NCBI GenBank assembly: GCA_019828595.1
Contig: JAHQRK010000002.1
Location: 1,240,001 to 1,304,000 of the forward strand
DNA: 64,000 bases
Direction: 5' to 3'
Origin: Aphanomyces cochlioides
Lineage: Eukaryota > Oomycota > Saprolegniomycetes > Saprolegniales > Verrucalvaceae
The position numbers and the translations under genes were made by a program. This document shows, one piece after another, positions 55,304 through 64,000 of the stretch. How positions within the stretch are numbered: position 1 is the first letter of the stretch; each line of letters starts with the position of its first letter. Under the pieces are notes generated by a model. The model searched no databases and was not told where the DNA came from. It saw only the letters and a list, made by a program, of their open reading frames with translations.

Positions 55304-58300
55304 TTGTGCCAGATTGGACTGCACTCGAAGATGTTGTCCTTTGAGATACCGATGCCGGGTTTCTCGAGGACGTTGAAGGCATTGATTGATTGTGGCGCAT
55401 CGGAGAATTATGCGCGGAAGGAGTCGATGAAGATGAACAAGGGAAAGCTTGAAGAAGCGGTCGCAAGTAGCGACGGTCGAGCGACAGTCAGGGTGAAGAT
55501 GGCCGATGGTTCGGTGGCAGAACAGCCACGAGTATTGATAATTCTGCCCACACGAGTTGGACAGTTTGTATCGGACGAGACGTATTTCGTCATTGATTTG
55601 GATGAGCGATGGGATCTCATCCTGGGAATGGGCTGGTTGGAGAAGCATCAGCCGACTACCAACTGGAAGTTGAAGACAATATCCAAGTCGTTGGACGCCA
55701 ACAAGGCTTTGGGTTTGGTGAGTAATGAGCCCACACCCAATGAGACAAAGTCTCCGCGTCGAGTTACGCTCGCCGCCGAAGGCTTGGCAACCCATGGCCA
55801 CGATATTGATTTGATGAAGGACGCTGAAGGACGGAGGATTGCCTCAGCGGATGAAGACTGCGATGGTACCGGAGATACCATGACAAGTGAAGACCATGTC
55901 GACATCTGGGGTGTCGAGTGCGATCTGGACAGAGCACCGCGCGATGCGGGCGCTGGGTCTACGGACGACCCGATGAAGAGAAAGGACGCGGCTATGTCCT
56001 GGAGAACGGAGCAAGATAGCGATTTGAAAGCGCCGCGCGATACGGGCGCTGGGTCTGGAGTTGACCCCGAAAGAAAGAAGGACTTGGATGCGTCCTGGGA
56101 ATTGAACCGAGAAACACAGTGGAATACGTGGAAGAATGCGAACAGCACGCGAGAAGCGCCCTGTTTTGGAATTACAAGAGAGCAACTGAATGCTCTGCGA
56201 GATCGACGCCGCCAGAAGAAGCGCTGTGTCGGCAGGAAGAATTTCCGTTTGAACAACGTCGCCATCGTGCGCGGCGTTACGCCAGAGGAACTAGTCCTCA
56301 GTCAGTGCGACTTGGAGGAGTTGCCTCAAGTGGCTGAAGAAATTGTGAAGCTCCCAGAGATGAGCTTCACCGAGTTTGAAGAAGCTCTACGACGGCAGGA
56401 AGTCGTGAGCATTACGCTTATCCAAGCGGTGGAGGAGGTTGACCTCAGGTCTTCCTCAACCCTCGACACCGACGTCGATGGTTCGAAGCCCGCATCCACA
56501 TATGCGGCGACATGGGCGTCCCTGAAGACAAACACTTTTTACGATTTGATACGGGAATTCGAAGACATATTCCCCGAAGAAGTTCCTCAAGCCCTTCCGA
56601 AGGACAAGGGAGTGAGGCATGAGATCGATCTCATCCCTGGCACCAAATGGTGCGTGACGCGGCAGTGGCCGCTGCCCAAAGAACAAGTGGACCACATTGA
56701 TGCTTTCTTCGAGAAGAGACGACAAGCGGGGCACGTTCGCCCGAGTACGTCACCTCACTCAGCCCTACTTTCTGTGTGAAGAAACCCACTGGAGGTTGGC
56801 GTATCGTACACGCTTTCAACAAATTGAACGCCGCGACGATTCCGGCACAAACCCCAATCCCAAGGAAAGACGTTATCATTGATGGGATGGCGGGGTCGAC
56901 TATCTTTTCCACCATCGATCTGCGTGATGGATTTTTCCAGATACTGATGCGAATCTGTGATATCCCGAAGACAGCGGTGTCGACGCCGAGCGGGATGCTC
57001 TGGGAGTGGCTTGTGATGCCACAGGGCTTGTCGAAGGCCCCGGCAACATTCAACCGTTTGGTGACAGACAAGTTACGTCACCTCCGCGACTTTGCGCCGT
57101 CGTATTTCGACGACATCTATGTTCGCAGTCGAGCATCGGGGATGTCTCCGATGTGGAAGTTCATCGAGGGCACTTGCGCGCCCTGTTTCAAGTTCTACGA
57201 GAGAACGGTCTCTAACAAAATAAAAAGTTACGCGAATCTACAGAAGTGTATGTTTGGGGTTGATGAAATCCCTGTCCTGGGGGACTTTGTCGGCATCAAC
57301 GGCTGCCGAGTCGACCCTGCGAAGGTAGAAGCCGTTACGAGTTGGCCGACTCCCCAAACGGTCAGCGAATTGCGAAGTTGGCTTGGGCTAGCCACTTACC
57401 TCCACAAGTTTTCCAAGAACTTCGCGTCAATCGCACGGCCTCTGTCGGCTCTCCTTGCGAAGGACGTCCCATGGGTTTGGTCGGACGAGTGTCAGTCCGC
57501 ATTTGATGGGATCAAGATGAGCTTGATCGAAGCCCCTGTTTTGGCACTGCCGGACTTTTCACGTCCTTTTTCAGTGGTTTGCGATGCCTCCATCCAAGGC
57601 ATTGGTTGTTGCCTCATGCAAGAAGATGCATCGGGCATGAATCGCCCCGTATCGTATCAGTCACGACAACTGCGGGCGGCGGAACGAAACTATCCTGTTC
57701 ACGATCTAGAACTATTGGCGGTCAAATACGCCCTGGTGAAGTTCCGAATTTATCTCCTGGGCTCTAAGCCCTTCGTAGTCTACACCGACCACGCGTCACT
57801 CAAGTACGCCGTGAAGTCACCTCACATCTCGGAGCGCATGGCTCGATGGCTGGCTTTCGTTGCTGAGTTCAATATGACAGTCGAGTACAAACCTGGACGC
57901 GAAAATGTACTCGCGGACGCATTGTCGCGTCGTCCAATGACTGAGGATTCGTCCTCAGTCGATTTGAATCGTTTGACCCAAGTCCATTCCGACTTGTCGG
58001 ATCGCATCCGTCGTGCGTATCGGATGGATCCCTCCTTGCGTCCGATCGTCGCGAACTTTCGCTCGCACAAGCCGGACACTACTCTTTACGAACGCTACTC
58101 CATGCGCGATGGCATTTTGTTTTTCCAGCCCACGACATCGACGTCGCCTCGCATGGCGGTCCCGTGCGACGCACAGACCTGGTGTCGGAACACCACGACA
58201 CGCCAAGTGGAGGCCACTTTGGCCGTGACAAGACGTACGTCACTCTGGCGCGGCGGTTTTGGTGGCCACGTATGTACAAGACAGTGGCAAGATATGTGGC

Positions 58301-59902
58301 ATCATGTTCTATATGCCAGAAGGTGAAGTCGTCACCGAGCATTCGCGCTCCAGCGCAGATGTTGCAAGTCCCCGAGGACGTTTGGTCCTCTGTCAGTATG
58401 GACTACATTTTTGGATTACCCAGGGATGGTCGAGGTAACACGGGTATATGGACGTGTGTGGACCGAGCATCCAAGTTCCTGGTGGCTATACCCGTGAAGG
58501 ATTCTATCACGGCGGAGCAGTCCGCGAAGCTTTTCTTTGACACGATCTACTGTCGTTTTGGATTACCCTCGTCCATCGTGTCGGAACGTGACCCTCGGTT
58601 CACCAGCAAATTTTGGATTGCTTTGTTTTCGCTGGTGGGCACCAAGCTCAATATGTCCACTTCGGACCATCCTGAGTCGGATGGTCAAACGGAACGCGCG
58701 AATCGCGTTATTGAGGACGTTTTGCGCTGCTTTGCGCAGTCTCGACAGAAGACTTGGAGTTCTTTACTGCCCCATGTGGAGTTTGCTTACAACACTGCCA
58801 CAAATGTGACGACGGGTTTCTCTCCGTTTTACGTGAACTTTCTGCGCCATCCGCGCCTTCCGTCCTCCATTGACGACGCTATTTTAAGTGGGGGAGGTTA
58901 TTGGGCTGCATCAACCGACAGCGCTGGATGGGTTCCTAATACCCACGAGGACGATCCTCCGGCAAGAACGATCGCCTCAGTTGAACACTTTGTGAAGGTC
59001 CGAGAATCAATTATTCTCCAAGTTCAAGACAATATAGCCTTGGCCCAAGAGAGGCAGGCGAAATATGCCAATCAACAAGGAAGACAAAACAAAAATGCAT
59101 TCAAGATTGGCGACGAAGTACTCCTACATCGCTCAGTGGTTCCAAAGGCCGTGTTAGGAAACACTAACTCCAGCTTCAGTGGTGGGGCCCATACCCTATT
59201 ACAAAAGTGATCAGTCGAACATCCTTTCGATTGGCGCTGCCGGCCGAGTGGAACATCCACGACATATTCTACGTGGGCAAGTTGAAGCCGTACATACCTC
59301 GGGATTTGGAGGCAGCGCAGCCAGAGCAGGTGCCGCAGATGGCACGGCCACACCACGAGCTTGGCGATCCTCTTGGGAAAGTCGATCAAGACCAGCGTCA
59401 ACAAACTGAGGGAGACGCTCCGTACGGCGCAGTAGTCGCTCGACCATCGGCCCAAGCTCGAGCAGCTTCTCGACGCGGGCCGACATCGCATCCACCACCG
59501 ATCGAAGATTCTTCACGGAGACTTGAAGAACAGCGACCTCATATTGGGAATCGGTCATCCAATGGTCATCAAAATCATGGCGGCGTCGAGGGAGGTCGGC
59601 GACAAGCGGTCGTGGAGGTAGCTCCTCCTCGTCGCTCCAGGCGTCTTCAGGCGAAGCGGAATGGCCGCGGTGGTGCGACTGAGCACGTGAACGAGAGCGA
59701 CGACTTGCATGCGAGGACGACCGACGACGAGACGACTGGGAACGAGAGCGACCACGAGGCGACTGCGAACGAGAGCGCGAGCGCTCGTGCAAACCAGCAG
59801 GTGCTCGATGCCACGGGCCGAAGATCTCGGGTCCATATCGAGAGACCAACTACAAGAACAATGATTACAAGAAGTCAGACAAGGTCGGTTACCTCGCTGT
59901 AG
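55304..59902 (+). pseudogene. pol: Pol polyprotein (PR-RT-RH-IN), frameshifted
   Basis: Blocks in order: aspartic protease KALIDCGASENYARK (55304-56779 frame); RT with GGWRIVHAFNKLN, IDLRDGFFQILM and SYFDDIYV (56776-58326 frame); RNase H SVVCDASIQGIGCCLMQ and the HDLELLAVKYAL block; integrase zinc region EHHDTPSGGHFGRDKTY...CSICQ and DDE residues in SMDYIFG, SERDPRF and SDGQTERANR (58164-59210 frame); finally WNIHDIFYVGKLKPYIPRDL (59207-59902 frame). Frame changes occur near 56764, 58160 and 59170. Within RT a further pair near 57130 and 57215 replaces the expected DVEVHRGHLRALFQVLRENG reading. No full-length polyprotein is encoded, so mobilisation would need help in trans. Confidence 0.92.
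59211..59849 (-). CDS. Antisense Arg/Ser-rich and coiled-coil ORF in gypsy element
   Basis: A 212-codon open frame on the strand opposite to the 3' end of pol, without ATG at its 5' edge. It reads as an RS-type stretch (HERSRSRSQSPRGRSRSQ), an acidic block (EDAWSDEEEL) and a coiled-coil-like helix (SVKNLRSVVDAMSARVEKLLEL). It could be the second exon of the antisense gene starting at 60626, but the best donor (AGGTAACC at about 59892) and acceptor (TTCTTGTAG at about 59850) leave it out of phase. Because the sense frame is also coding here, the antisense reading may be a composition shadow. Confidence 0.35.
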   Translation of the reverse strand: MVSRYGPEIFGPWHRAPAGLHERSRSRSQSPRGRSRSQSSRRRSSSHASRRSRSRAQSHHRGHSASPEDAWSDEEELPPRPLVADLPRRRHDFDDHWMTDSQYEVAVLQVSVKNLRSVVDAMSARVEKLLELGPMVERLLRRTERLPQFVDAGLDRLSQEDRQARGVAVPSAAPALAALPPNPEVCTASTCPRRICRGCSTRPAAPIERMFD

Positions 59903-60626
59903 GGCTGCGATTGAACTGCGAGCAACCAGCGCACAACATAGAAGTGCAATCGTGGGCCACGATGGCGAGTCTTCGCGTAGTTGGCAAGATCTTCAAGAAC
60001 ATGGGTATAGTCGCGCAGCTTGTTCTGGACTTGGTGGGGTCATTGGCGAGTTTCAAAAACCACACGGCTGCGTACTCAATCGCCGTCTCGCCAAGAAGTG
60101 GAGCGACAGGGACAATTCCCTTGGGTGTGCGCACATCCCCGTGGCGATTTCGGCTTCTGCGCGTCGCTGCAAGATCCATTTGATGATGCTCCTCGATGTA
60201 GCGCTGCCAGCGCGAGTTATCCATGGCGAATGGCCGCATGGCCAGGATGATATCCAAGCAAGAGCTGGCCGCAAAGGCTAGGTTGTAGTCGCCTTCGATC
60301 AAGAGTCCACGCAAAGCCTTCAGCTTGGGCCCCAGCGCGACGAAATCCACGTGCAAGGGATATCCAGGGCCGCTCGGCAGCAGGGGACGAAAACAATCCG
60401 GCGAACAATTATCGTCGCCTGCAATTCGAAGGTCAAACTCTTCGCTGGGCGCCTCAGAGATCTTGGCCAAGTCAACACGGTAGCGGTCGTAGCGCGCGAC
60501 AAGGTTGTTGGCGTCCCATGCACTGGCCGGTGGAGGTCCTGAAGACATTTCACGAGAAAAGCGAAACGAGTTTTGAGAACTCGGGCTACGAGCGAGCCGG
60601 CCGTTAGCGGCGTTGTCCTTTCCCAT
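59889..60626 (-). CDS. Antisense ORF between pol and 3' LTR of the gypsy element
   Basis: 245 codons from ATG 60626, running against gag-pol, with its start 47 bp inside from the right LTR. The sense strand is not coding over most of this stretch, so the frame is not a shadow of pol. Composition is protein-like: a Ser/Arg N-terminus, then WDANNLVARYDRYRVDLAKI, PLHVDFVALGPKLKALRGLL, NLAFAASSCLDIILAMRPF and SRWQRYIEEHHQMDL, ending with a Cys-containing tail. No known domain. Plant Tat-lineage gypsy elements (for example Grande) carry antisense genes at the same place; I know of no such gene in oomycetes. Confidence 0.6.
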   Translation of the reverse strand: MGKDNAANGRLARSPSSQNSFRFSREMSSGPPPASAWDANNLVARYDRYRVDLAKISEAPSEEFDLRIAGDDNCSPDCFRPLLPSGPGYPLHVDFVALGPKLKALRGLLIEGDYNLAFAASSCLDIILAMRPFAMDNSRWQRYIEEHHQMDLAATRRSRNRHGDVRTPKGIVPVAPLLGETAIEYAAVWFLKLANDPTKSRTSCATIPMFLKILPTTRRLAIVAHDCTSMLCAGCSQFNRSPTAR

Positions 60627-60660
60627 CAAGCGTCAAGTCAACACGGCAGCTTGCGATTTA

Positions 60661-60672
60661 AGTGGTGGAGGG
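60661..60672 (+). other. Polypurine tract
   Basis: AGTGGTGGAGGG immediately precedes the right LTR (60673); expected primer for plus-strand DNA synthesis. Two T residues interrupt the purine run. Confidence 0.75.
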
Positions 60673-61084
60673 TGCAACGGGGCCGTTGCCAGTCAAGCCA
60701 ATGAAGTCACGTCAAGAACACGACGTGTTATAAGAACACCGGGTTATAAGAACCCATCGAAGGAAGATTGAAGTTGGAAGCTCTGGAAGCTTCCAAGCGA
60801 GACTCACGCGACGCAAGGCGTGTACACGCGTGAGCAACGAAGCTCGGAGCGATGTGGCTCATCAAGGAAGAAGTATGCGGGTAAAGCAGCGAGTGCTTTA
60901 CCATTGAAGAATGATGCGTGAGTTACGACGTCGAACGACGTGAAGATCGTTTGTTGTTAGAGCGCGGCTGCGAGTAGCGCAGCTGCCGGTTTGGAGCCGA
61001 TCCTGTTAGGATAGCTCACTCTTAAATCTGCCAGCTAACAAGCTTGTGTGATCAACACTTCCTCTGCGCTCAAGCACTGTTACA
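60673..61084 (+). repeat. Right LTR (412 bp)
   Basis: Same termini as the left LTR, with an extra 47-bp segment (about 60935-60982) including GATCGTTTGTTGTTAGAGCG and CTGCGAGTAGCGCAGC. Otherwise no difference was found by eye. Confidence 0.95.
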
Positions 61085-61089
61085 GTTTC
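61085..61089. repeat. Target-site duplication GTTTC, right
   Basis: Matches 53603-53607. Confidence 0.88.
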
Positions 61090-61230
61090 CAGCAAGTCGA
61101 AGCAATTACAAGAACCACAAAAGTATTATTACCTTGCGATGAGAAAGACCACGAAGTGAGATAGACAATCGAGGTAGAAGTTGTTGTGAATAGTTCATAG
61201 TTAAAGAAAGGTGTGCTTAACGTACAACGT

Positions 61231-61757
61231 ACGGTCTACTACAGGAGTTCTTTCTGGCTGCAGGAATAGATAGTGCGATGTGGATTATCTACTGCACCAC
61301 TTGAACTCATTTGAAGGAGTTAGAAAGCCAAATATGATTGATAATACACTTATTAATAATAGTAAGAACAACAAACAATTTCACCACAAGTCAAACAATT
61401 ACTTTGAGGCTTTGATGCATTCCAGGCTACACAATAGACATGACATTGACGGCTCGTAAGCAATCACAAGCGTTCGCTGTGAACTAGCTCGCGATTGCCT
61501 GTGCGACGTCAATATCATGTTCGTTGTGTAGCGTCGACTACCTCCAAGCCTCAAAGTCATCTTTTGACTAGTGCTTGGCTTTTCTGGAACTTCTTTGGAC
61601 TGGGGATTTGTGCAATTCGCCATTCGTTACTACTAGTATTGCTTTATGCTGTACAATCAATCATATTTGACACTCTAACCCCTTCAGATAAGTCTAAGCG
61701 GTGCAGTAGATAGATTGCACTGGCTATTCCTGTAGTCTGAACAACTCCTGTAGTGGA
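61231..61757. repeat. Imperfect inverted repeat pair, possible decayed MITE
   Basis: Arms of about 60-70 bp, roughly 75% similar by eye, enclose about 400 bp with only short frames. No target duplication is clear. Confidence 0.45.
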
Positions 61758-62269
61758 GGCCGATTGCAGATTAAGCACACCATTCTCTAAGTACAAACTG
61801 TTCACACCGACATGTACCTCGACCGGCGCACATGCGCTAAGACCCTCAGCGACCGTGCCGGTAATCATGCTGAACAACCCTGCATTTCGTTGTTTGATAT
61901 CAACAAAAAGCCTATAGCTAGAATAACTTGAGTGCGAATGATTTCAGCTAATAAACACGTTACAACTATCATACAACATCATGAAGCTGGACTACCGGTA
62001 GTTTGGCCTGAAGGGGGCATACAGTCTGATAGACACAAGATGATGAAACATCGTGCATGATAACAAGGTAAATGCAGAAGCTATTGTAGTTTGCTTTGTG
62101 ATGTGTTGGAGATGAATTGCTCGGTATGAAGGACGGTCAACGGAATGTTCTTGTTGTAAGTTTCCCTATTTGCTTGGAGTTAAGGAAGGAACGTTAGCAG
62201 GAAGTGCTATTGCATTGTATCTGTACGACGAGATGACTGGATCGTGGCAGAGAGTTTAAAAATTTGTCA

Positions 62270-62345
62270 AAAGTCACTCCTTTCAAGGACTCGAACCCGC
62301 AACCTGCTGGCTCAAAAGCCATGTCCTTAGTACACAGGCTAACAG
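62270..62345 (-). tRNA. tRNA-like sequence, probably tRNA pseudogene or SINE remnant
   Basis: Read on the minus strand it has a perfect Pol III B box (GGTTCGAGTCC, 62287-62297), preceded by an anticodon-arm-like ATGGCTTTTGAGCCAGC and a D-arm-like TAGCCTGTGTACTAAGG. The 3' acceptor-like GGAGTGAC has no 5' partner at the expected distance, and the anticodon loop is not a clean seven bases. It is therefore unlikely to be a working tRNA. A covariance-model scan would settle it. Confidence 0.3.
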
Positions 62346-62733
62346 AATTTGATACAAACCTGGCTAATATTGTAGTGTTAAGTAAAGATTATTGTACTCT
62401 AACCGGTGTTTGACCGCTGCATGATGCCTTCTGTCCGCACTCAGATTAATCAATAGAGAAGACTCCTTCGGCGAATCGTCATTGCTGCAACTCGAAGCTA
62501 CGTTCAAACAGATGACTGAAAGACCATGTCGATGTCGAACAGATGACTGTTAGGCCACATGGATGTTGACAATCCACATGTCGAAGTGAGTAAAAAGGGC
62601 CCGCAAAAAGCCCAGTTTCCTTACTCAGCACTTTCGCCTGCCCAAACGGACGGTACAGCTGTAACGTTATCTGTTTCTTGCTCTGGACACGCCAAAATGA
62701 TGATGGCATTCCTGTATAAACGACTACTACCAG

Positions 62734-63140
62734 TACTACACCTTTTCAGGTTCAAGTTCACCAAATCCGTAGTTCAAGTTCACCCAGATCTGAAACTTTA
62801 TACCCGATCAGTTATAAACTATAGAAGTTAATTGTTGCAATGAAGGCAATCGTCATTTGGGAAGTCGCTGATGAGCAACAACAAAGTCGATCGACTTTTC
62901 GTCAAGAAGAGTGTACTTGCCCCCACAAGAGATAATCAGGATTGGAGGTTGATAGCCAAAACGTTTGGTGTTAACCTCAACACGGCACTATATTGGATCA
63001 AAATGGCAAGACGACAGTTACACAGACACAGTTATGAGTTTGGAGGATGTTCAGGTTGGAACATGATATTGAATATAACAGTGTATTCTTTCATGCAAAT
63101 ATAAAGTTTCAGATCTGGGTGAACCTGAAAAGGTGTACTA
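62734..63140. mobile_element. Truncated DNA transposon with inverted ends
   Basis: The right end (63102-63140) is the inverted copy of two left segments: 62734-62755 (TACACCTTTTCAGGTTCA-like) and 62778-62800 (GTTCACCCAGATCTGAAAC). The left end is interrupted by a 22-bp internal duplication of the AGTTCACC phrase. The interior ORF at 62871 carries a helix-turn-helix like those at transposase N-termini. The catalytic part is missing, so it is a deletion derivative. Confidence 0.6.
62871..63104 (+). pseudogene. Transposase N-terminal fragment (helix-turn-helix)
   Basis: 77 codons from ATG. DNQDWRLIAKTFGVNLNTALYWIKMARRQ is a typical homeodomain-like/HTH DNA-binding segment of Tc1/mariner-type transposases. 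No DDE core follows; the frame ends inside the right inverted repeat. Confidence 0.5.
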
Positions 63141-64000
63141 TTAATATTAATAGTAGTACATTGGAAAGGATTACTGTAATTTAAACAAGAATCGTTTGAG
63201 ATATGTTTCACTTCCTGCAGCAAAATTGGGAGCCAATTTTTCGTCCCATACAAATCTAAAGATATAAATTGATACAAAAATCTTTTTTCAGAAAGAAAAA
63301 ATATTATATTGTCGATTTCATTCGAAATTGTGAGGGGGTTCGAATTGTATCGATTTTTCAAATCGATGTGCAAATCGCTCAGCCAATCAGAATCGAGTAT
63401 TTACCTAATTCACGCAAAATACACCCAGACACACGTGTAATTAATTTGAGACGTTTGCCATACTTTCCATTTATACTTGACTTCAGTATGATCGAATCGA
63501 TTTGGAATAGAATTCGATTTTGGTAAAAAAAACAAATTTGGGTGAAAAAGACAATAAATAAGAGTATTTATGTATTTTCAAAGGTATAAATATTTATGAG
63601 CATTTTATCAATAAAATTATACGGTTTGGCAAAGGAAAAATATAAATTAATAAAGACATTAATGTGTAAGAATATTATGTTCTCTCATTTGATTGGCTTA
63701 TGCATAGACCGAAAATTTGGCTGTAGACCGAAAAACTGACGCTTTACGTTAAACTGTGGGTGACGCAGCCGTCCTTTGCGTGCTTGGTATACCGTAGATG
63801 TGTTTGTTTTTTAAACATAAATATTGTCATTTTCAACCAAATTTGTGGTTTTGACCAAATTCGAATTCTTTTTCAAATCGATTTCATAATACTGAAGTGG
63901 TGTGTGTCAGTGTGTGTTTTGCGTGAGTTAGGTGGCTGATCGATTCTGATTGGCTGACTAAATTTAAATTTGAATTCTAGCCAATCAGAGAAACCCGTTC
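63141..64000. other. AT-rich region at window end
   Basis: Short frames only. CAGCCAATCAGAATCGAG (63379) and GATTGGCTGAC/AGCCAATCAGA (63949, 63980) repeat the CCAAT-type motif seen elsewhere. No gene supported. Confidence 0.45.

Larger units (their letters stand above)
53608..61084 (+). mobile_element. Full-length Ty3/gypsy LTR retrotransposon, 7.5 kb
   Basis: LTRs at 53608-53972 and 60673-61084 both start TGCAACGGGG and end ACTGTTACA. They appear identical except for a 47-bp segment present only in the right LTR. A GTTTC duplication flanks the element. A tRNA primer site, gag, pol (protease, reverse transcriptase, RNase H, integrase), a polypurine tract and antisense ORFs are present in order. 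Near-identical LTRs point to recent insertion, yet pol carries several frameshifts. Confidence 0.95.
61090..62733. other. Gene-poor AT-rich region
   Basis: No convincing coding region. Contains an imperfect inverted repeat: about 61231-61302 (CTACTACAGGAGTT...ATCTACTGCACC) versus about 61700-61757 (GTGCAGTAGATAG...AACTCCTGTAGTGG), perhaps the ends of a decayed about 525-bp element. A tRNA-like segment is at 62270-62345. Confidence 0.45.

Noticed and set aside
62270..62345. Functional tRNA gene
   Set aside because: B box is perfect, but the acceptor stem lacks a 5' partner and the anticodon loop has the wrong size.

Overview
The window reads as nuclear DNA of an oomycete, probably a water mould of the Aphanomyces/Saprolegnia type. 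The genes are small and densely packed. Most carry short GT-AG introns (about 35-50 nt, one of 92 nt) that restore reading frames exactly. One gene encodes a MORN5-like flagellar protein, fitting zoospores. A phosphoglycerate mutase has a mitochondrial-type presequence, and the membrane-protein and HAD-like families are ones I associate with oomycetes. The species cannot be fixed from sequence alone.

Layout. 1-14 kb is mostly mobile DNA: nested inverted-repeat elements (2.2-3.5 kb), a secreted temptin-domain gene (4.6 kb), a MITE, a complete Mutator-like element with about 100-bp TIRs and a 10-bp target duplication (5809-8428), a Helitron Rep fragment, a pogo/Tigger element, and a second copy of the hairpin-rich core seen at 2.4 kb. 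14.4-20.7 kb is a gene block: a second temptin, phosphoglycerate mutase, a VHS-GAT adaptor, MORN5, an unknown gene, a class IIIB HAD acid phosphatase and an HAD-like pseudophosphatase. 20.7-24.4 kb has no confident gene. 24.4-28.5 kb holds a pseudophosphatase paralogue, a broken multi-pass membrane protein gene and a damaged cytochrome P450. 29.1-31.9 kb is a tandem triplet of membrane-anchored cyclophilins. 32.0-33.6 kb is an apparently intact pogo-like transposon.

33.7-51.5 kb is mainly housekeeping: GCN5, ribosomal P1, a secreted glycoprotein-like protein, a repeat-rich nuclear-type protein, IMP dehydrogenase, a small basic protein, GDP-mannose 4,6-dehydratase, a PH-PH-VPS9-PDZ protein and APRT. 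IMPDH and APRT both feed guanine/adenine nucleotide pools, and GMD uses GDP-mannose, but no operon is implied. 53.6-61.1 kb is a full-length Ty3/gypsy element with near-identical LTRs, a 5-bp target duplication, a damaged pol gene and long antisense ORFs upstream of the 3' LTR. 61.1-64 kb is AT-rich with a tRNA-like B box and a truncated DNA transposon.

The points most worth a second look are the antisense ORFs of the gypsy element, the paired HAD pseudophosphatases, the recurring palindrome TTATCCGGATAA near gene starts, the shared core inside two different inverted-repeat elements, and the PH-PH-VPS9-PDZ architecture. Exon coordinates were worked out by hand from splice signals and frame, without transcript data.
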